In this document: one piece after another, positions 26,226-35,498 of the stretch | How the letters are laid out: each line of letters begins with the position of its first letter | Position numbering within the stretch: the stretch's first letter is position 1 | Assembly (NCBI RefSeq): GCF_008693105.1 | Contig: NZ_VXKK01000042.1 | Location: forward strand, 1-64,000 | Length of the DNA: 64,000 bases | Reading direction: 5' to 3' | From: Corynebacterium flavescens | GTDB lineage: Bacteria; Actinomycetota; Actinomycetes; Mycobacteriales; Mycobacteriaceae | Made by a program: the position numbers and the translations under genes | The notes under the pieces: generated by a model | Told to the model about the DNA's origin: nothing | Database searches by the model: none | Seen by the model: only the letters and a program-made list of their open reading frames with translations

Positions 26226-26268
26226 AGGGCCACAGAGGCCGCCTCAAGGCGGGTTTCTGAGGCCCTTT
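26226..26268 (+). terminator. Terminator of the DUF3073 gene
   Basis: AGGGCC-CAGA...CCGCC pairs with GGCGG...TCTG-GGCCCT with small bulges, followed by TTTAG. It lies 17 bases after the stop at 26209. Confidence 0.8.
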
Positions 26269-26307
26269 AGTCATGTCTTATCTCTTGTAGGCCGGCGACA
26301 AGCCAGA

Positions 26308-26354
26308 AAGAAAAATCAGACCTGCCGCACGCCTGGAAGCGCGAGGCAGGACTG
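26308..26354 (-). terminator. Terminator of purM/purF
   Basis: On the minus strand CAGTCCTGCC pairs with GGCAGGTCTG (one mismatch) across an inner CG-rich loop, followed by ATTTTTCTTTCT. It starts about 15 bases after the purM stop. Confidence 0.8.
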
Positions 26355-26369
26355 AAGGACTAAGCCCGC

Positions 26370-27422
26370 TTAGAAGTTGGCGTGCTCGCCCTGCATGATA
26401 ACGCGGGGCTCTTCGCCCTCTGCCTCGCGCACGGTGCCCAGTTCCCAGGCATCCAGGTGGCGGGCGGTCAGCATTGCCAGTGCGCGGTCGCGGTCCTCCG
26501 GCGAGACAATGGCGATCATGCCGACGCCCATGTTGAAGGTCTTCTCCATCTCGGAGAGCTTGACCTTGCCCACCGAGGAGATGGTCTTGAAAATCTGCCC
26601 CGGCTTCCAGGAGGAACGGTTGACCTGCGCCACTAGGCCCTCCGGGATGACGCGCTCTAGGTTGCCCGCCAGCCCGCCGCCTGTGACGTGGCAGAAGGTG
26701 GAGACGCCGCATTCTGCGGTCAGTGCCAGGCAGTCCTTGGCGTAGATGCGCGTGGGCTCAAGCATTTCCTCACCCAGGGTGCGACCCAGCTCCTCGACGT
26801 AGCCATCAAGCGGCAGACCGGCCTGCTCGAGGAGAATGTAACGCGCCAGGGAGTAGCCGTTGGAGTGCAGTCCGGAAGAACCCATGGCGATGAGCACGTC
26901 ACCGCTGCGCACCTTGTCTGGGCCCAGCAGATCGGCTGCCTCGACCACGCCGACGGCGGTGGCGGAGACATCGTACTCATCGGCGCCCATCACCCCGGGG
27001 TGCTCGGCGGTTTCCCCGCCCAACAGGGCACAGCCTGCTTGCACGCAGCCTTCCGCGATGCCCTTGACTACCTCGGCGATCTTCTCCGGAACTACCTTGC
27101 CCACGGCGATGTAGTCCTGCAAGAAGAGCGGCTCGGCTCCGCAGACCACGAGATCGTCGACGCACATGGCAACGAGGTCGATGCCAATGGTGTCATGCTT
27201 GTCCATGGCCTGGGCCACGGCCAGCTTGGTGCCCACTCCATCGGAGCCGGCGGCCAGGATGGGCTCTTTGTACTCGCCCAGCTTGAAAAGTCCGGCAAAG
27301 CCGCCGAGGCCGCCCATGACCTCGGGACGGGTGGCGCGCTTGGCGTGGGGGGCGAAGAGGCTTACCGCGCGGTCGCCCTCTTCGATGCTGACGCCGGCTG
27401 CTGCGTAGGTGTTCTCGCTCAT
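26370..27422 (-). CDS. purM: Phosphoribosylformylglycinamidine cyclo-ligase
   Basis: 350 aa. Closes the imidazole ring (FGAM to AIR, ATP-dependent), step 5 of purine synthesis. Diagnostic stretches are GGLGGFAGLFKL, AAGSDGVGTKLAVAQAM, DLVAMCVDDLVVCGAEPLF, GGETAEHPGVM and GSSGLHSNGYSLAR. It starts 9 bases after purF, hence one operon, and a terminator follows. Length is normal. Confidence 0.97.
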   Translation of the reverse strand: MSENTYAAAGVSIEEGDRAVSLFAPHAKRATRPEVMGGLGGFAGLFKLGEYKEPILAAGSDGVGTKLAVAQAMDKHDTIGIDLVAMCVDDLVVCGAEPLFLQDYIAVGKVVPEKIAEVVKGIAEGCVQAGCALLGGETAEHPGVMGADEYDVSATAVGVVEAADLLGPDKVRSGDVLIAMGSSGLHSNGYSLARYILLEQAGLPLDGYVEELGRTLGEEMLEPTRIYAKDCLALTAECGVSTFCHVTGGGLAGNLERVIPEGLVAQVNRSSWKPGQIFKTISSVGKVKLSEMEKTFNMGVGMIAIVSPEDRDRALAMLTARHLDAWELGTVREAEGEEPRVIMQGEHANF

Positions 27423-27431
27423 GGAAAGTCC

Positions 27432-28946
27432 TTAGTTAGATTCGGTAGTAGCCTCAAGCCCGAGCAGCGTGCGCACGGCCTCGGCATTGGAATTATCGGC
27501 GGGAAGCCCCAGGGGGTACTTGCCATCAAAGCACGCCGCGCACAATTCTTTGCGCGGTTGCTCGGTGGCGGCGACCATCTCATCGGTGGAAATAAAGCCC
27601 AAGGAGTCTGCGCCAATGGCATCACAGATGGTCTTGCGCACCACCTCGGGGTCATCGGAGGGGTTGGCGTTGGCGATGAGCTCGCCGGGGGAAGCAAAGT
27701 CGATGCCGTAGAAGCAGGGCCACTTCACAGGCGGCGAGGCAATGCGCACGTGCACTTCCGCCGCGCCTGCCTCCCGCAACATGCGGATAAGCGCGCGCTG
27801 GGTGTTGCCGCGGACGATGGAATCATCCACGACCACAAGCTTCTTACCGGCGATTACTTCCCGCAGCGGGTTGAGTTTCAGGCGAATGCCCAGCTGGCGC
27901 AGCGTCTGCGTGGGCTGGATAAAGGTGCGTCCCACATAGGCGTTCTTTACTAACCCATGGGCAAAAGTAATGCCAGACTCCCGGGCATATCCTACCGCCG
28001 CCGGGTTGCCCGATTCCGGCACAGGGATGACCAGGTCTGCCTCGGGGGCTGGGTGCTGCCGCGCTAGGCGACGCCCAATGTCCACCCGCACAGCATTCAC
28101 CGAACGGCCCTTGATATCGGTATCCGGGCGGGCAAGGTAGACATACTCGAAGACGCAGCCATGACGCGTGGGCTGTGCAAAGCGCTCCGAGCGGATGCCT
28201 GCCTCATCGATGGCGATGAGCTCGCCGGGTTCGACCTCGCGGATGAACTGAGCGCCAACGATATCGAGTGCACAGGTCTCCGAGGCCACGACCCAGCCTT
28301 GGGGCAGCCTGCCAAGAACCAGCGGGCGTACGCCGTGGGGATCTCGAGCAGCATAGAGAGTATGCCCATCCGTAAATGTCAGGCAAAAGGCTCCCTTGAC
28401 TCGGGGGAAAAGCTCGCGAGCAGCCTCAAAGACATCGACATCCTCCCCGACTCCACCGGCCAGCAACACGGAGAGACACATCGAGTCGGAGACTGACTTT
28501 TCATGCGCTTTGACGAAGCCGCGCTCCACCGCCTCCTCGCGCAGCTCTTGGTGATTCACCAAGTTACCGTTGTGTCCCAAGGCGATATCAACGCCGTTGG
28601 GCGAGGTGCCGAACATGGGCTGCACGTTTGACCATTCTTTGCCACCCGCGGTGGAATAGCGCGTGTGACCAACCGCGACATTGCCCTGCAGGGAGGCCAG
28701 AATGGATTCGTCGAAGATATTGGCCACGAGGCCCATGTCCTTGAATACGACGATATGCTCGTCATCGCCGACGGCGATTCCGGCGGCTTCTTGCCCGCGG
28801 TGCTGCAGGGCGAAAAGACCAAAGTAGGTTAGTTTGGAGACTTCCTCCCCCGGAGCCCAGACGCCGAAGACGCCACACTCCTCACGGGGTTCGGTCTCGT
28901 TATGATCATCAAGATTGGCAATACTTGGTGTTTGTACGGCTACCAC
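27432..28946 (-). CDS. purF: Amidophosphoribosyltransferase
   Basis: 504 aa. First committed purine step, making phosphoribosylamine from PRPP and glutamine. A propeptide precedes Cys24 (EECGVFGV), the expected N-terminal nucleophile after processing. The PRPP motif VVVDDSIVRGNTQ lies near residue 363. Cysteines in GCVFEYVY, WPCFYGIDF and ELCAACF can form the [4Fe-4S] cluster typical of the Bacillus-type enzyme. The propeptide plus cluster cysteines indicate the clostridial/Bacillus subtype. Confidence 0.96.
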   Translation of the reverse strand: MVAVQTPSIANLDDHNETEPREECGVFGVWAPGEEVSKLTYFGLFALQHRGQEAAGIAVGDDEHIVVFKDMGLVANIFDESILASLQGNVAVGHTRYSTAGGKEWSNVQPMFGTSPNGVDIALGHNGNLVNHQELREEAVERGFVKAHEKSVSDSMCLSVLLAGGVGEDVDVFEAARELFPRVKGAFCLTFTDGHTLYAARDPHGVRPLVLGRLPQGWVVASETCALDIVGAQFIREVEPGELIAIDEAGIRSERFAQPTRHGCVFEYVYLARPDTDIKGRSVNAVRVDIGRRLARQHPAPEADLVIPVPESGNPAAVGYARESGITFAHGLVKNAYVGRTFIQPTQTLRQLGIRLKLNPLREVIAGKKLVVVDDSIVRGNTQRALIRMLREAGAAEVHVRIASPPVKWPCFYGIDFASPGELIANANPSDDPEVVRKTICDAIGADSLGFISTDEMVAATEQPRKELCAACFDGKYPLGLPADNSNAEAVRTLLGLEATTESN

Positions 28947-28956
28947 GGCGCTAATA

Positions 28957-29361
28957 CTAGCGGTTGTGCCCCGTGGAAACTAACGGAATGACCGGCAGCC
29001 ATGCCGCGACCTCATCCGCGCGCGAACCTGAAGCGTCTACCCGGCCGCTGGAGACGGCCTCGTGCCAACTGAGGTATCCGGTAGCCAGCTGCAGCCACGT
29101 CTGCGGATCCGTCTCCACCACATTCGGCGGAGTACCGCGCGTGTGGCGCGGGCCCTCGATACACTGCACCGCAACAAATGGGGGTACGCGCACCTCGACC
29201 GAGTGGCCCGGAGCGTCGGCTTCGAGGGAGCGGGCGGTGCGACGGACGGCATCGCCAAGCGCGGCTCTAGCTGGCTTTTCTACCGAATCTGGGGCGGCTA
29301 TCCACTCCCCTATCGCGAGGACTGCGGCCCGCGTAAGAGCGGAATCAACGGGCTTCTTCAT
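28957..29361 (-). CDS. Sterol-carrier (SCP-2)-like family protein
   Basis: 134 aa from ATG 29361. Resembles the short actinobacterial sterol-carrier-like family that sits beside purF, with [22 protein letters not shown] and the [11 protein letters not shown] segment. Ligand and role are unknown. TAGGAT (29369-29374) stands exactly 7 bases upstream of ATG 29361, which favours this start over ATG 29370 and indicates a leaderless mRNA. It stops 10 bases before purF, so the purF-purM operon may be transcribed from this promoter too. Confidence 0.75.
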   Translation of the reverse strand: MKKPVDSALTRAAVLAIGEWIAAPDSVEKPARAALGDAVRRTARSLEADAPGHSVEVRVPPFVAVQCIEGPRHTRGTPPNVVETDPQTWLQLATGYLSWHEAVSSGRVDASGSRADEVAAWLPVIPLVSTGHNR

Positions 29362-29395
29362 GCCCCACATCCTAGCTGCTGATACCTTTTTAGCC

Positions 29396-30406
29396 ATGTC
29401 ACCTACAACGTTGCCCGCCGATAAGGCGAAATCGCCCTCCATCGTCTTGCGCTTCATGGCGCTGCCGACCGACCAGATCATCGCAGGTGCCCAGGGCATC
29501 GGCGGCGGCCGAGTCCTCGAGTGGATCGACCAGGCTGCCTATGCCTGCGCCGTCCAGTGGTCAGGAAAATACTGCGTGACGGCCTATGTGGGCCATATCC
29601 ACTTCACCCGTCCCATCCCCTCCGGCCACATCGTCGAGGTGCGCTCCCGCATCGCCATGACCGGGCGCTCTTCCATGCACATCGTCAACGAGGTGCGCTC
29701 CGCCGACCCGCGCGACGGCATCTTCACCCGCGCCTGCGACTGCCTCGTCATCTTCGTGGCCATGGACCCGGATACCGGGCGCTCCACCGAGGTGCCTCCC
29801 TTTAGCCCCGAGACCGATGACCAGCGTCGCGTCTGGGAGGCTGCGGAGTCCCGCGTGCAGCTGCGCAAGGCCATTGAAAAAGAGATGGAAAAGCAAACCT
29901 ACGACGGCCCTTCCGATGCCCCGCGGATGATCAACCGCTTCCTGGCCAAGCCCACGGACGTTAACTGGGGCGGCAACGTGCACGGCGGAACCGCCATGGA
30001 GTGGATCGATGAGGCCGGCACCGCCTGCACGATGGAGTGGTCGGGCGAGCGTACCGTCGCCGTCTACGCCGGCGGCATTCGCTTCTACGAGCCGATTTCC
30101 ATCGGCGACCTCATCGAGGTCGATGCCCGCATGATGCGTACCGACGCCCGCTCTATGCAGATGTCCATCCACGTCCGCGCAGGTGATCCCCGCGGCGGAC
30201 GCGAGTCCCTGCGCACCGCTATTCACGCCACCGTGGCTTATATGGCTATGGACAACGACTGGCAGCCCTTGGCGGCCCGGCAGTTCACCCCCCGCACCGA
30301 GGAGGACAAGAGCCTGTGGGAGCACGCCGGTATCCTGCGCAGCCTGCGCGGCAAGTACTCGCCTAAGCCCCTCGTTGTGGCGCCGCAGCACCAGCACTTG
30401 GACTAG
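29396..30406 (+). CDS. Double-hotdog acyl-CoA thioesterase
   Basis: 336 aa with two hotdog domains (about residues 15-140 and 175-310) joined by a charged linker. The second domain has the full signature [20 protein letters not shown] expected for an active acyl-CoA hydrolase of the YciA/BFIT type. The first domain carries a changed version, [19 protein letters not shown], in which the conserved Asn/His region and the acidic residue (Gln replaces Glu) differ, so it may be structural or regulatory. It is divergent from the SCP-like gene with 34 bases between the starts, linking two lipid-related proteins. Confidence 0.86.
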   Translation: MSPTTLPADKAKSPSIVLRFMALPTDQIIAGAQGIGGGRVLEWIDQAAYACAVQWSGKYCVTAYVGHIHFTRPIPSGHIVEVRSRIAMTGRSSMHIVNEVRSADPRDGIFTRACDCLVIFVAMDPDTGRSTEVPPFSPETDDQRRVWEAAESRVQLRKAIEKEMEKQTYDGPSDAPRMINRFLAKPTDVNWGGNVHGGTAMEWIDEAGTACTMEWSGERTVAVYAGGIRFYEPISIGDLIEVDARMMRTDARSMQMSIHVRAGDPRGGRESLRTAIHATVAYMAMDNDWQPLAARQFTPRTEEDKSLWEHAGILRSLRGKYSPKPLVVAPQHQHLD

Positions 30407-30583
30407 AGCTCCCGCGGGGTCTTCCGTGCGCCCCGAGGGGAGTGTTCACTGCACATAGTTGACCTTTAGCGGCTCTTCTGGTTTCGCTGTATCAGTATTG
30501 CTTGTCTCTGCATGAGCCCGATCTTTCAGGATAGGTCAGATGGCCGTGCTAGCGCACTATGGAATTCTGGTGAGGTGGCGTGT

Positions 30584-30622
30584 CTGTGGATAACTACGGT
30601 GGGCCTTGCGAGTTATCCACAG
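30584..30622. promoter_or_regulatory. Inverted pair of perfect DnaA boxes
   Basis: CTGTGGATAAC (30584-30594) and GTTATCCACAG (30612-30622) are exact reverse complements separated by 17 bases. Each contains TTATCCACA, the strict DnaA-box consensus. They lie 64 bases upstream of the HNH gene. No dnaA, dnaN or AT-rich unwinding element is nearby, so this is not oriC. It may titrate DnaA or control the downstream gene. Confidence 0.6.
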
Positions 30623-30685
30623 TTCTCCGCCTTGGTGCGGGCTAGGGATTGTCGCACCGCTGGGCGGTGCCTTAGCGTGAGGGGC

Positions 30686-31687
30686 ATGGGCTTGCAGGAG
30701 TATTTCGCACAACTTAGCCGAGGTGTTGACCTCGTTGCTGAGTGCTCGGGGTTATCTGCGCTAGACCTCGAGAAGATGGGGGCCAGCGCGCAGGATGCCG
30801 CCGAGCTTATAGGCCTGCACGCCATCTACTTCGGTACTACTCCCTATACAGCAAAGCAGCGCTCGGCCGTTAACTCTGCTCGGCGCAACAGGCACACTGT
30901 GAGCACCCTGCGCCAGATCGAATCTTTTACCCGCCGCATTACAGGGAAACTGGATGCGTGGAACCTGCGCGTAGAGTTATGCGCCACGCCAAGCGAGCAG
31001 GTTACTGCGGTAGCCAGGCGCCGGCTGCGCGAGATGCGCGCCCCCCGCGAGTATTGCGAGCGCGCACTGCTGCGCCAGCACCCTAATGGGCTGGCTACCT
31101 TGACAGTAACGGGTAATGGGTTGGATATGGCAGATGCCTTCCGAACCATCGACCAGCAGCATCCGGGTAAGAGTTTTATCGCCCGCATGCTCGGTGAAAC
31201 AGGCCCAGCCGCGCGTACTCGCGTTACCACCATGGCAGTCCTCCAGTTGGAAGACTACGGGAAGCTTGTACGCCGCGAGGATGGTGATGTGATGATACGC
31301 ACCACCAGTGGGACTGTTATCACCGGCGCGCAGCTTGTGGAACGCGCCTGCGCAGGCGAAGGACTTGTCACGATCATCAGCCGTACACACGGGCCGGTGG
31401 ACTTGTACCGCTTTGAGCGCTTCGCCTCAACGAAACAGCGCACGATGCTCGCAGCAGAGCACCCCACGTGTGCATGGCCGGGCTGTAATATCCCGGCAGA
31501 GCGGGGGCAGTTTCACCATCTCACCCCGTGGAGCCATGGCGGGGAGACTAACGTTGCCAACCTGGTGACCTTGTGCAACTACCACAACGGGGTTAATGAG
31601 GATGATCCGAATGCGCCACCGAGGCGCGGGCGCCTTACCCGCCAAGGCGGGACAATAGTCTGGCAGCCCCCACATACGAGCCGTTAG
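30686..31687 (+). CDS. DUF222 / HNH endonuclease family protein
   Basis: 333 aa from ATG 30686, with GTGAGGGG just upstream. The N-terminal two thirds are a helical DUF222 (13E12-repeat type) domain. The C-terminus carries the HNH nuclease core C-x4-C (CAWPGC), then HHLTPWSHGG, NLVTLCNYHN. Such genes occur in many copies in Actinobacteria and behave like mobile or selfish endonucleases, though no target is known. The region is AT-richer than its neighbours. Upstream stands an inverted DnaA-box pair. No intron or partner is visible. Confidence 0.82.
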   Translation: MGLQEYFAQLSRGVDLVAECSGLSALDLEKMGASAQDAAELIGLHAIYFGTTPYTAKQRSAVNSARRNRHTVSTLRQIESFTRRITGKLDAWNLRVELCATPSEQVTAVARRRLREMRAPREYCERALLRQHPNGLATLTVTGNGLDMADAFRTIDQQHPGKSFIARMLGETGPAARTRVTTMAVLQLEDYGKLVRREDGDVMIRTTSGTVITGAQLVERACAGEGLVTIISRTHGPVDLYRFERFASTKQRTMLAAEHPTCAWPGCNIPAERGQFHHLTPWSHGGETNVANLVTLCNYHNGVNEDDPNAPPRRGRLTRQGGTIVWQPPHTSR

Positions 31688-31772
31688 GTCAACAAGCCAG
31701 GCGGCGACTTTCCGCACCCCCAAAACCACAACCAGAAGAACCATTGTCGCGGCGGCGGATTCTGTGTCCGCG

Positions 31773-32702
31773 CTATCTCCCTTGCCCGAGTAAGTCCATG
31801 GGTTCCACTCGAGCGGCGACGTGGAGCTTTTGAGGATCCGAGGCAGGGCGCAGCCACAGGTCCCAGGCCCCGGCGCCGTCGTCGCGACTGAGCAGCGCGG
31901 TGGTGGCGGGCACAGTCAGCGGAGCATAGAAGTCCGCCAGCACGCGGATCTCCTGCGGGATGCGGCCCTCTAGGGAGGCGAGCATGCGCGCGTGAGAGTA
32001 CATACCGTGGGCGATAGGCCGCGGAAAGCCGAAGGCCTTAGCCCCCGCCCGCGAGACGTGAATGGGATTCTTGTCTCCGGAGACCTGCGCGTACTCGCGC
32101 ACTTGCTCAAAGCTCCAGCGCAGAAGCGCCACAGGGATCTCCATCAAGGCTTCCTCGCGCGCTTTGGGCAAAAGGCGCTGAGCTTGCGGCCTGTCGCGCA
32201 GCTCGGCGGGGGAGGAATCGGCAAAGCTAGCACCCACACCTAGGAAGGTCGAGGTCTGACGCCAGGCTTCCGAGCCAGCGACGTCGATGCTTGTCACCAT
32301 GTCTATCGCCAGGCCCTTGCGGTGCGGCCGCAGGTTGTCCGCGTGCACCCGAATGTCAAGGTTATCGCCGATGCGCAGCGCTCGATGCTGCTCGATGAGA
32401 TTAGAGATATGCACCGTGCCGACGGCGCGGAAGGGGAAATCCTTTGCGCTCATCACCTGCATGACCAGGGGAAAAGAAAGAAGGTAAGGGTAGGTCGCCG
32501 GCACGGCATCGCGCAGGCGAAAGCCGATCAGGTGGCAGTAGCGAGCGACGCTTTCTGCGTCGAAGCAGACATCCTCCACCTGATAGCCAGTGGCGGGTGC
32601 AGATGAAACCGGGGGCTTTCCTCCTGGGCGGATAAGACCTGCCACCTGGCCCCGATAGAGCTTGCTGAGGGATGGAATGGCCGGAAGCGTCTGGAAATCC
32701 AT
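31773..32702 (-). CDS. MaoC-like (3R)-hydroxyacyl dehydratase, HtdX type
   Basis: 309 aa. N-terminal hotdog-like half and a C-terminal MaoC hydratase half with DKNPIHVSRAGAKAFGFPRPIAHGMYSHARM (about 215-245), including the catalytic Asp and His. Start ATG 32702 lies one base after the FabG4 stop (TGA-G-ATG), so the two genes are translationally coupled; upstream codons would overlap fabG. The order MaoC-FabG4 with divergent FadA2 and an acyl-CoA flavoenzyme equals the Rv0241c-Rv0244c locus (htdX-fabG4-fadA2-fadE5) of M. tuberculosis, suggesting a fatty-acid elongation or degradation module. Confidence 0.85.
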   Translation of the reverse strand: MDFQTLPAIPSLSKLYRGQVAGLIRPGGKPPVSSAPATGYQVEDVCFDAESVARYCHLIGFRLRDAVPATYPYLLSFPLVMQVMSAKDFPFRAVGTVHISNLIEQHRALRIGDNLDIRVHADNLRPHRKGLAIDMVTSIDVAGSEAWRQTSTFLGVGASFADSSPAELRDRPQAQRLLPKAREEALMEIPVALLRWSFEQVREYAQVSGDKNPIHVSRAGAKAFGFPRPIAHGMYSHARMLASLEGRIPQEIRVLADFYAPLTVPATTALLSRDDGAGAWDLWLRPASDPQKLHVAARVEPMDLLGQGR

Positions 32703-32703
32703 C

Positions 32704-34026
32704 TCAGGCCCCCAAGATATTTTGTCCGCATACCCGCACGGTATTGCCGGTGACGGCAGCCGCGGAACGGGAGGCGAAGAAGGCGACGGTTTCAGCGACA
32801 TCGACAGGCAGACCACCTTGTTGCAGTGAGTTGACACGCCGGCCGACCTCCCGCGGGAGGGTGGGCATGGCATCCGTCATGGCCGTTTCGATGAAACCCG
32901 GCGCGACGGCGTTGATGGTGGAATCGAGGTCCGCCAGCGGTGCGCACAGCGCGTCTACGAGGCCGATGATTCCTGCCTTGGTGGTGGCGTAGTTGGTCTG
33001 GCCCCGGTTGCCGGAGATCCCCGCCATGGAGGATACGCCGATGACGGCAGCACCTTCGGCCAAGGCACCGGCGTCAATGAGGCTCTCCGTGATGCGCACC
33101 GGCGCTAAGAGGTTGACCGCGAGCACCTGTTCCCACTGTTCCTCTTTCATGTTGGCCAGGAGCTTATCGCGGGTGATTCCGGCATTGTGCACGATGACAT
33201 CCAGGTTGCGTGAATAGCGCTCGCGAGCATGCCGCGCCAGAGTCTGCGCTGCGGCAGGGTCCGTGACATCGAGGGCAAGGGCGGTTCCGCCTACCCTGTT
33301 CGCGGTGGCGCTGAGGTGCTCACTTGCTGCGGGCACGTCCACGCAGATGACCTGCGCGCCATCGCGGGCGAGGACCTCGGCAATGGTGGCCCCGATGCCG
33401 CGGGCCGCGCCGGTGACTACAGCTAGCCTTCCCGCAGCCGGGCGCGCCCAGTCGGTGGGGGATGTGGCGCCGTCCGTCGGGCGCGCGGACACGCGCACTA
33501 CTTGGCCGTCGACGAAGGCGGACTTAGCCGAGAGGAAGAAGCGTACCGTGGCCTCGACCTCACCAACCGCGTCGGGGTCCACCCAGACGAGGTTCGCGGT
33601 CGCGCCCTTGCGCAGCTCTTTGGCCAGCGAGCGCACGAATCCTTCCAGGGCGCGGGCAGTGATCCGCGCCTGGGTATCGTGCAGCGACTCCGGAGTGGTG
33701 CCTACAACAACGATGCGGGCATTGGGCCGCAGGGAACGCATGTGGGGATGGAAGAAGTCATAGAGTTCGCGCAAGCGGTCTGGGGTGGTTAACGAGGTGG
33801 CATCGAAAAGCAGGGCAGCGCGGTCACCGGGGGCAAGGATGTCGTAGTCCCCGGCCAGCGCCCGCCCCAGGAAATCTGCGATGCGGCCCTCGCCGCCGAG
33901 CATCACCCCGCCGTCGAGTGCGGGCTCGCCCGCCTTCCAGCGCCGGAGTGGATAACCTTGGGGAACGCCCGCCTTTCCGGCGACGGGCGAGTTGATGATT
34001 TTCTCGATGATTGACGTCTTCGACAT
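32704..34026 (-). CDS. fabG4: High-molecular-weight 3-oxoacyl reductase (FabG4 type)
   Basis: 440 aa, twice the usual FabG length. A degenerate flavodoxin-like N-terminal domain (about 1-200) precedes a complete SDR domain with VTGAARGIGATIAEVL near 213-228, HNAGITRDKL, the catalytic Ser of GVSSMAG, and the YATTK Tyr/Lys pair. This architecture is specific to FabG4, an NADH-dependent beta-ketoacyl-CoA reductase in mycobacteria. AAGGGAG precedes ATG 34026. Its start is divergent from fadA2 across 117 bases that must hold both promoters. Confidence 0.9.
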   Translation of the reverse strand: MSKTSIIEKIINSPVAGKAGVPQGYPLRRWKAGEPALDGGVMLGGEGRIADFLGRALAGDYDILAPGDRAALLFDATSLTTPDRLRELYDFFHPHMRSLRPNARIVVVGTTPESLHDTQARITARALEGFVRSLAKELRKGATANLVWVDPDAVGEVEATVRFFLSAKSAFVDGQVVRVSARPTDGATSPTDWARPAAGRLAVVTGAARGIGATIAEVLARDGAQVICVDVPAASEHLSATANRVGGTALALDVTDPAAAQTLARHARERYSRNLDVIVHNAGITRDKLLANMKEEQWEQVLAVNLLAPVRITESLIDAGALAEGAAVIGVSSMAGISGNRGQTNYATTKAGIIGLVDALCAPLADLDSTINAVAPGFIETAMTDAMPTLPREVGRRVNSLQQGGLPVDVAETVAFFASRSAAAVTGNTVRVCGQNILGA

Positions 34027-34143
34027 ACTCTTCTCCCTTCGGAGGTAGGTTGCAGCTCATATCATTTAGGTGATAGAACTAACAATAACACGTTGAATGT
34101 GACGAACAATACTCGCTGGCTAACCAAGAACCGAGGAGTTTGT

Positions 34144-35469
34144 ATGAATAACACCAGAACCAGCAGCGCCCGTGAAGGAAGCGCCAACCGCGTCGCCATT
34201 CTCGGCGGCAACCGAATCCCCTTCGCCCGCTCGAACCGCGAATACGCCCGCGCCTCCAACCAAGACCTCTTCACCGCAACCCTCGACGGCCTCGTCGCCC
34301 GCTTCGGCCTGCAAGGCGAGGAACTCGGCCTCATGGCTGGCGGCGCCGTTATCAAGCATTCCCGCGACTTCAACCTCACCCGGGAGACCGTACTCGGCTC
34401 CGCCCTAGCCCCCACCACCCCGGCTCTAGACGTGCAGCAGGCCTGCGGCACCTCCCTGGCCGCCTCCGTCATCGTGGCCGATGCCATCTCCGCCGGGCGC
34501 ATCTCGGGCGGCGTGGCCGGTGGTACTGACACGACATCCGACGCCCCCTTAGCCCTCAACGATGACCTGCGCCGCACGCTCTTAAGATTCGCTTCCGCCC
34601 GCAGCATGGGCAAGCGCCTGCGCCTGCTCGGCTCGCTGCGCCCGCAGCAGTTGGAGCCGGAACAGCCGCGCAACGCGGAGCCGCGTACAGGATTGTCCAT
34701 GGGTGAGCACGCGGCCATCACCGCCCGGGAGATGCATATCTCGCGCGAGGCTCAAGACGAACTTGCCCTGGAATCACACCGCAAGCTCGCCGCCGCGTGG
34801 GACGCCGGCTTCTTCGACGATCTGACCACCGGCTACCTCGGAGTTAGGCGCGATACCACCTTGCGGGCGGATACGTCGATGGAGAAACTCAGTTCGCTCA
34901 AGCCCGTCTTTGGCAGGCAGGACGCCCAGGCCCACGGCACGGAGGCGACAATGACCGCCGGCAACTCCACCGCACTGACGGATGGGGCCTCCGTGGCGCT
35001 GCTCGGTAACGAGGACTTTGCCAGCCGCCACGGCCTAGAACCACTGGCCTACCTGGTTGATTCTGAGACCGCCGCCGTCGACTTCGTGCACGGGCCCGAT
35101 GGACTCCTCATGGCCCCCACCTATGCCGTGCCGCGCCTGATTCACCGCAACAATCTGCGCCTACAGGACTTCGACTTCTACGAGATCCACGAGGCCTTTG
35201 CCTCGCAGGTGCTGGCCACCCTGGCAGCCTGGGAAGACACCGAATACTGCCGCGAACGCCTCGGTCTCGACGCGGCCCTAGGCCCCATCGACCGCTCCAA
35301 GCTCAACGTCAAGGGTTCCTCCCTCGCCGCCGGCCACCCCTTCGCCGCCACCGGCACCCGCATCTTGGCCACCGCAGCAAAGAACCTCGCCGAGAACTGC
35401 GGCGGACGAACGCTCATCTCCATCTGCGCGGCAGGAGGGCAAGGAATCACCGCCATCCTCGAGCTTTAA
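34144..35469 (+). CDS. fadA2: Acetyl-CoA C-acyltransferase (thiolase)
   Basis: 441 aa thiolase. The nucleophile is Cys101 in QQACGTSLAAS. The His loop is AAGHPFAATGTR near 403, and the second Cys is in ISICAAGGQG near 430. An insertion-rich middle places it in the FadI/FadA2 type rather than the short FadA. GAGGAG at 34132-34137 precedes ATG 34144 at 6 bases; this replaces a longer frame beginning at 34093. It is followed after 29 bases by the acyl-CoA oxidase gene, an operon for beta-oxidation-like chemistry. Confidence 0.9.
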   Translation: MNNTRTSSAREGSANRVAILGGNRIPFARSNREYARASNQDLFTATLDGLVARFGLQGEELGLMAGGAVIKHSRDFNLTRETVLGSALAPTTPALDVQQACGTSLAASVIVADAISAGRISGGVAGGTDTTSDAPLALNDDLRRTLLRFASARSMGKRLRLLGSLRPQQLEPEQPRNAEPRTGLSMGEHAAITAREMHISREAQDELALESHRKLAAAWDAGFFDDLTTGYLGVRRDTTLRADTSMEKLSSLKPVFGRQDAQAHGTEATMTAGNSTALTDGASVALLGNEDFASRHGLEPLAYLVDSETAAVDFVHGPDGLLMAPTYAVPRLIHRNNLRLQDFDFYEIHEAFASQVLATLAAWEDTEYCRERLGLDAALGPIDRSKLNVKGSSLAAGHPFAATGTRILATAAKNLAENCGGRTLISICAAGGQGITAILEL

Positions 35470-35498
35470 ACATCCAAACAATATATAAGGAGAAGATC

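Noticed and set aside
30584..30622. Chromosomal replication origin
   Set aside because: Only two DnaA boxes, no AT-rich unwinding region, and no dnaA, dnaN, rpmH or parAB genes nearby.
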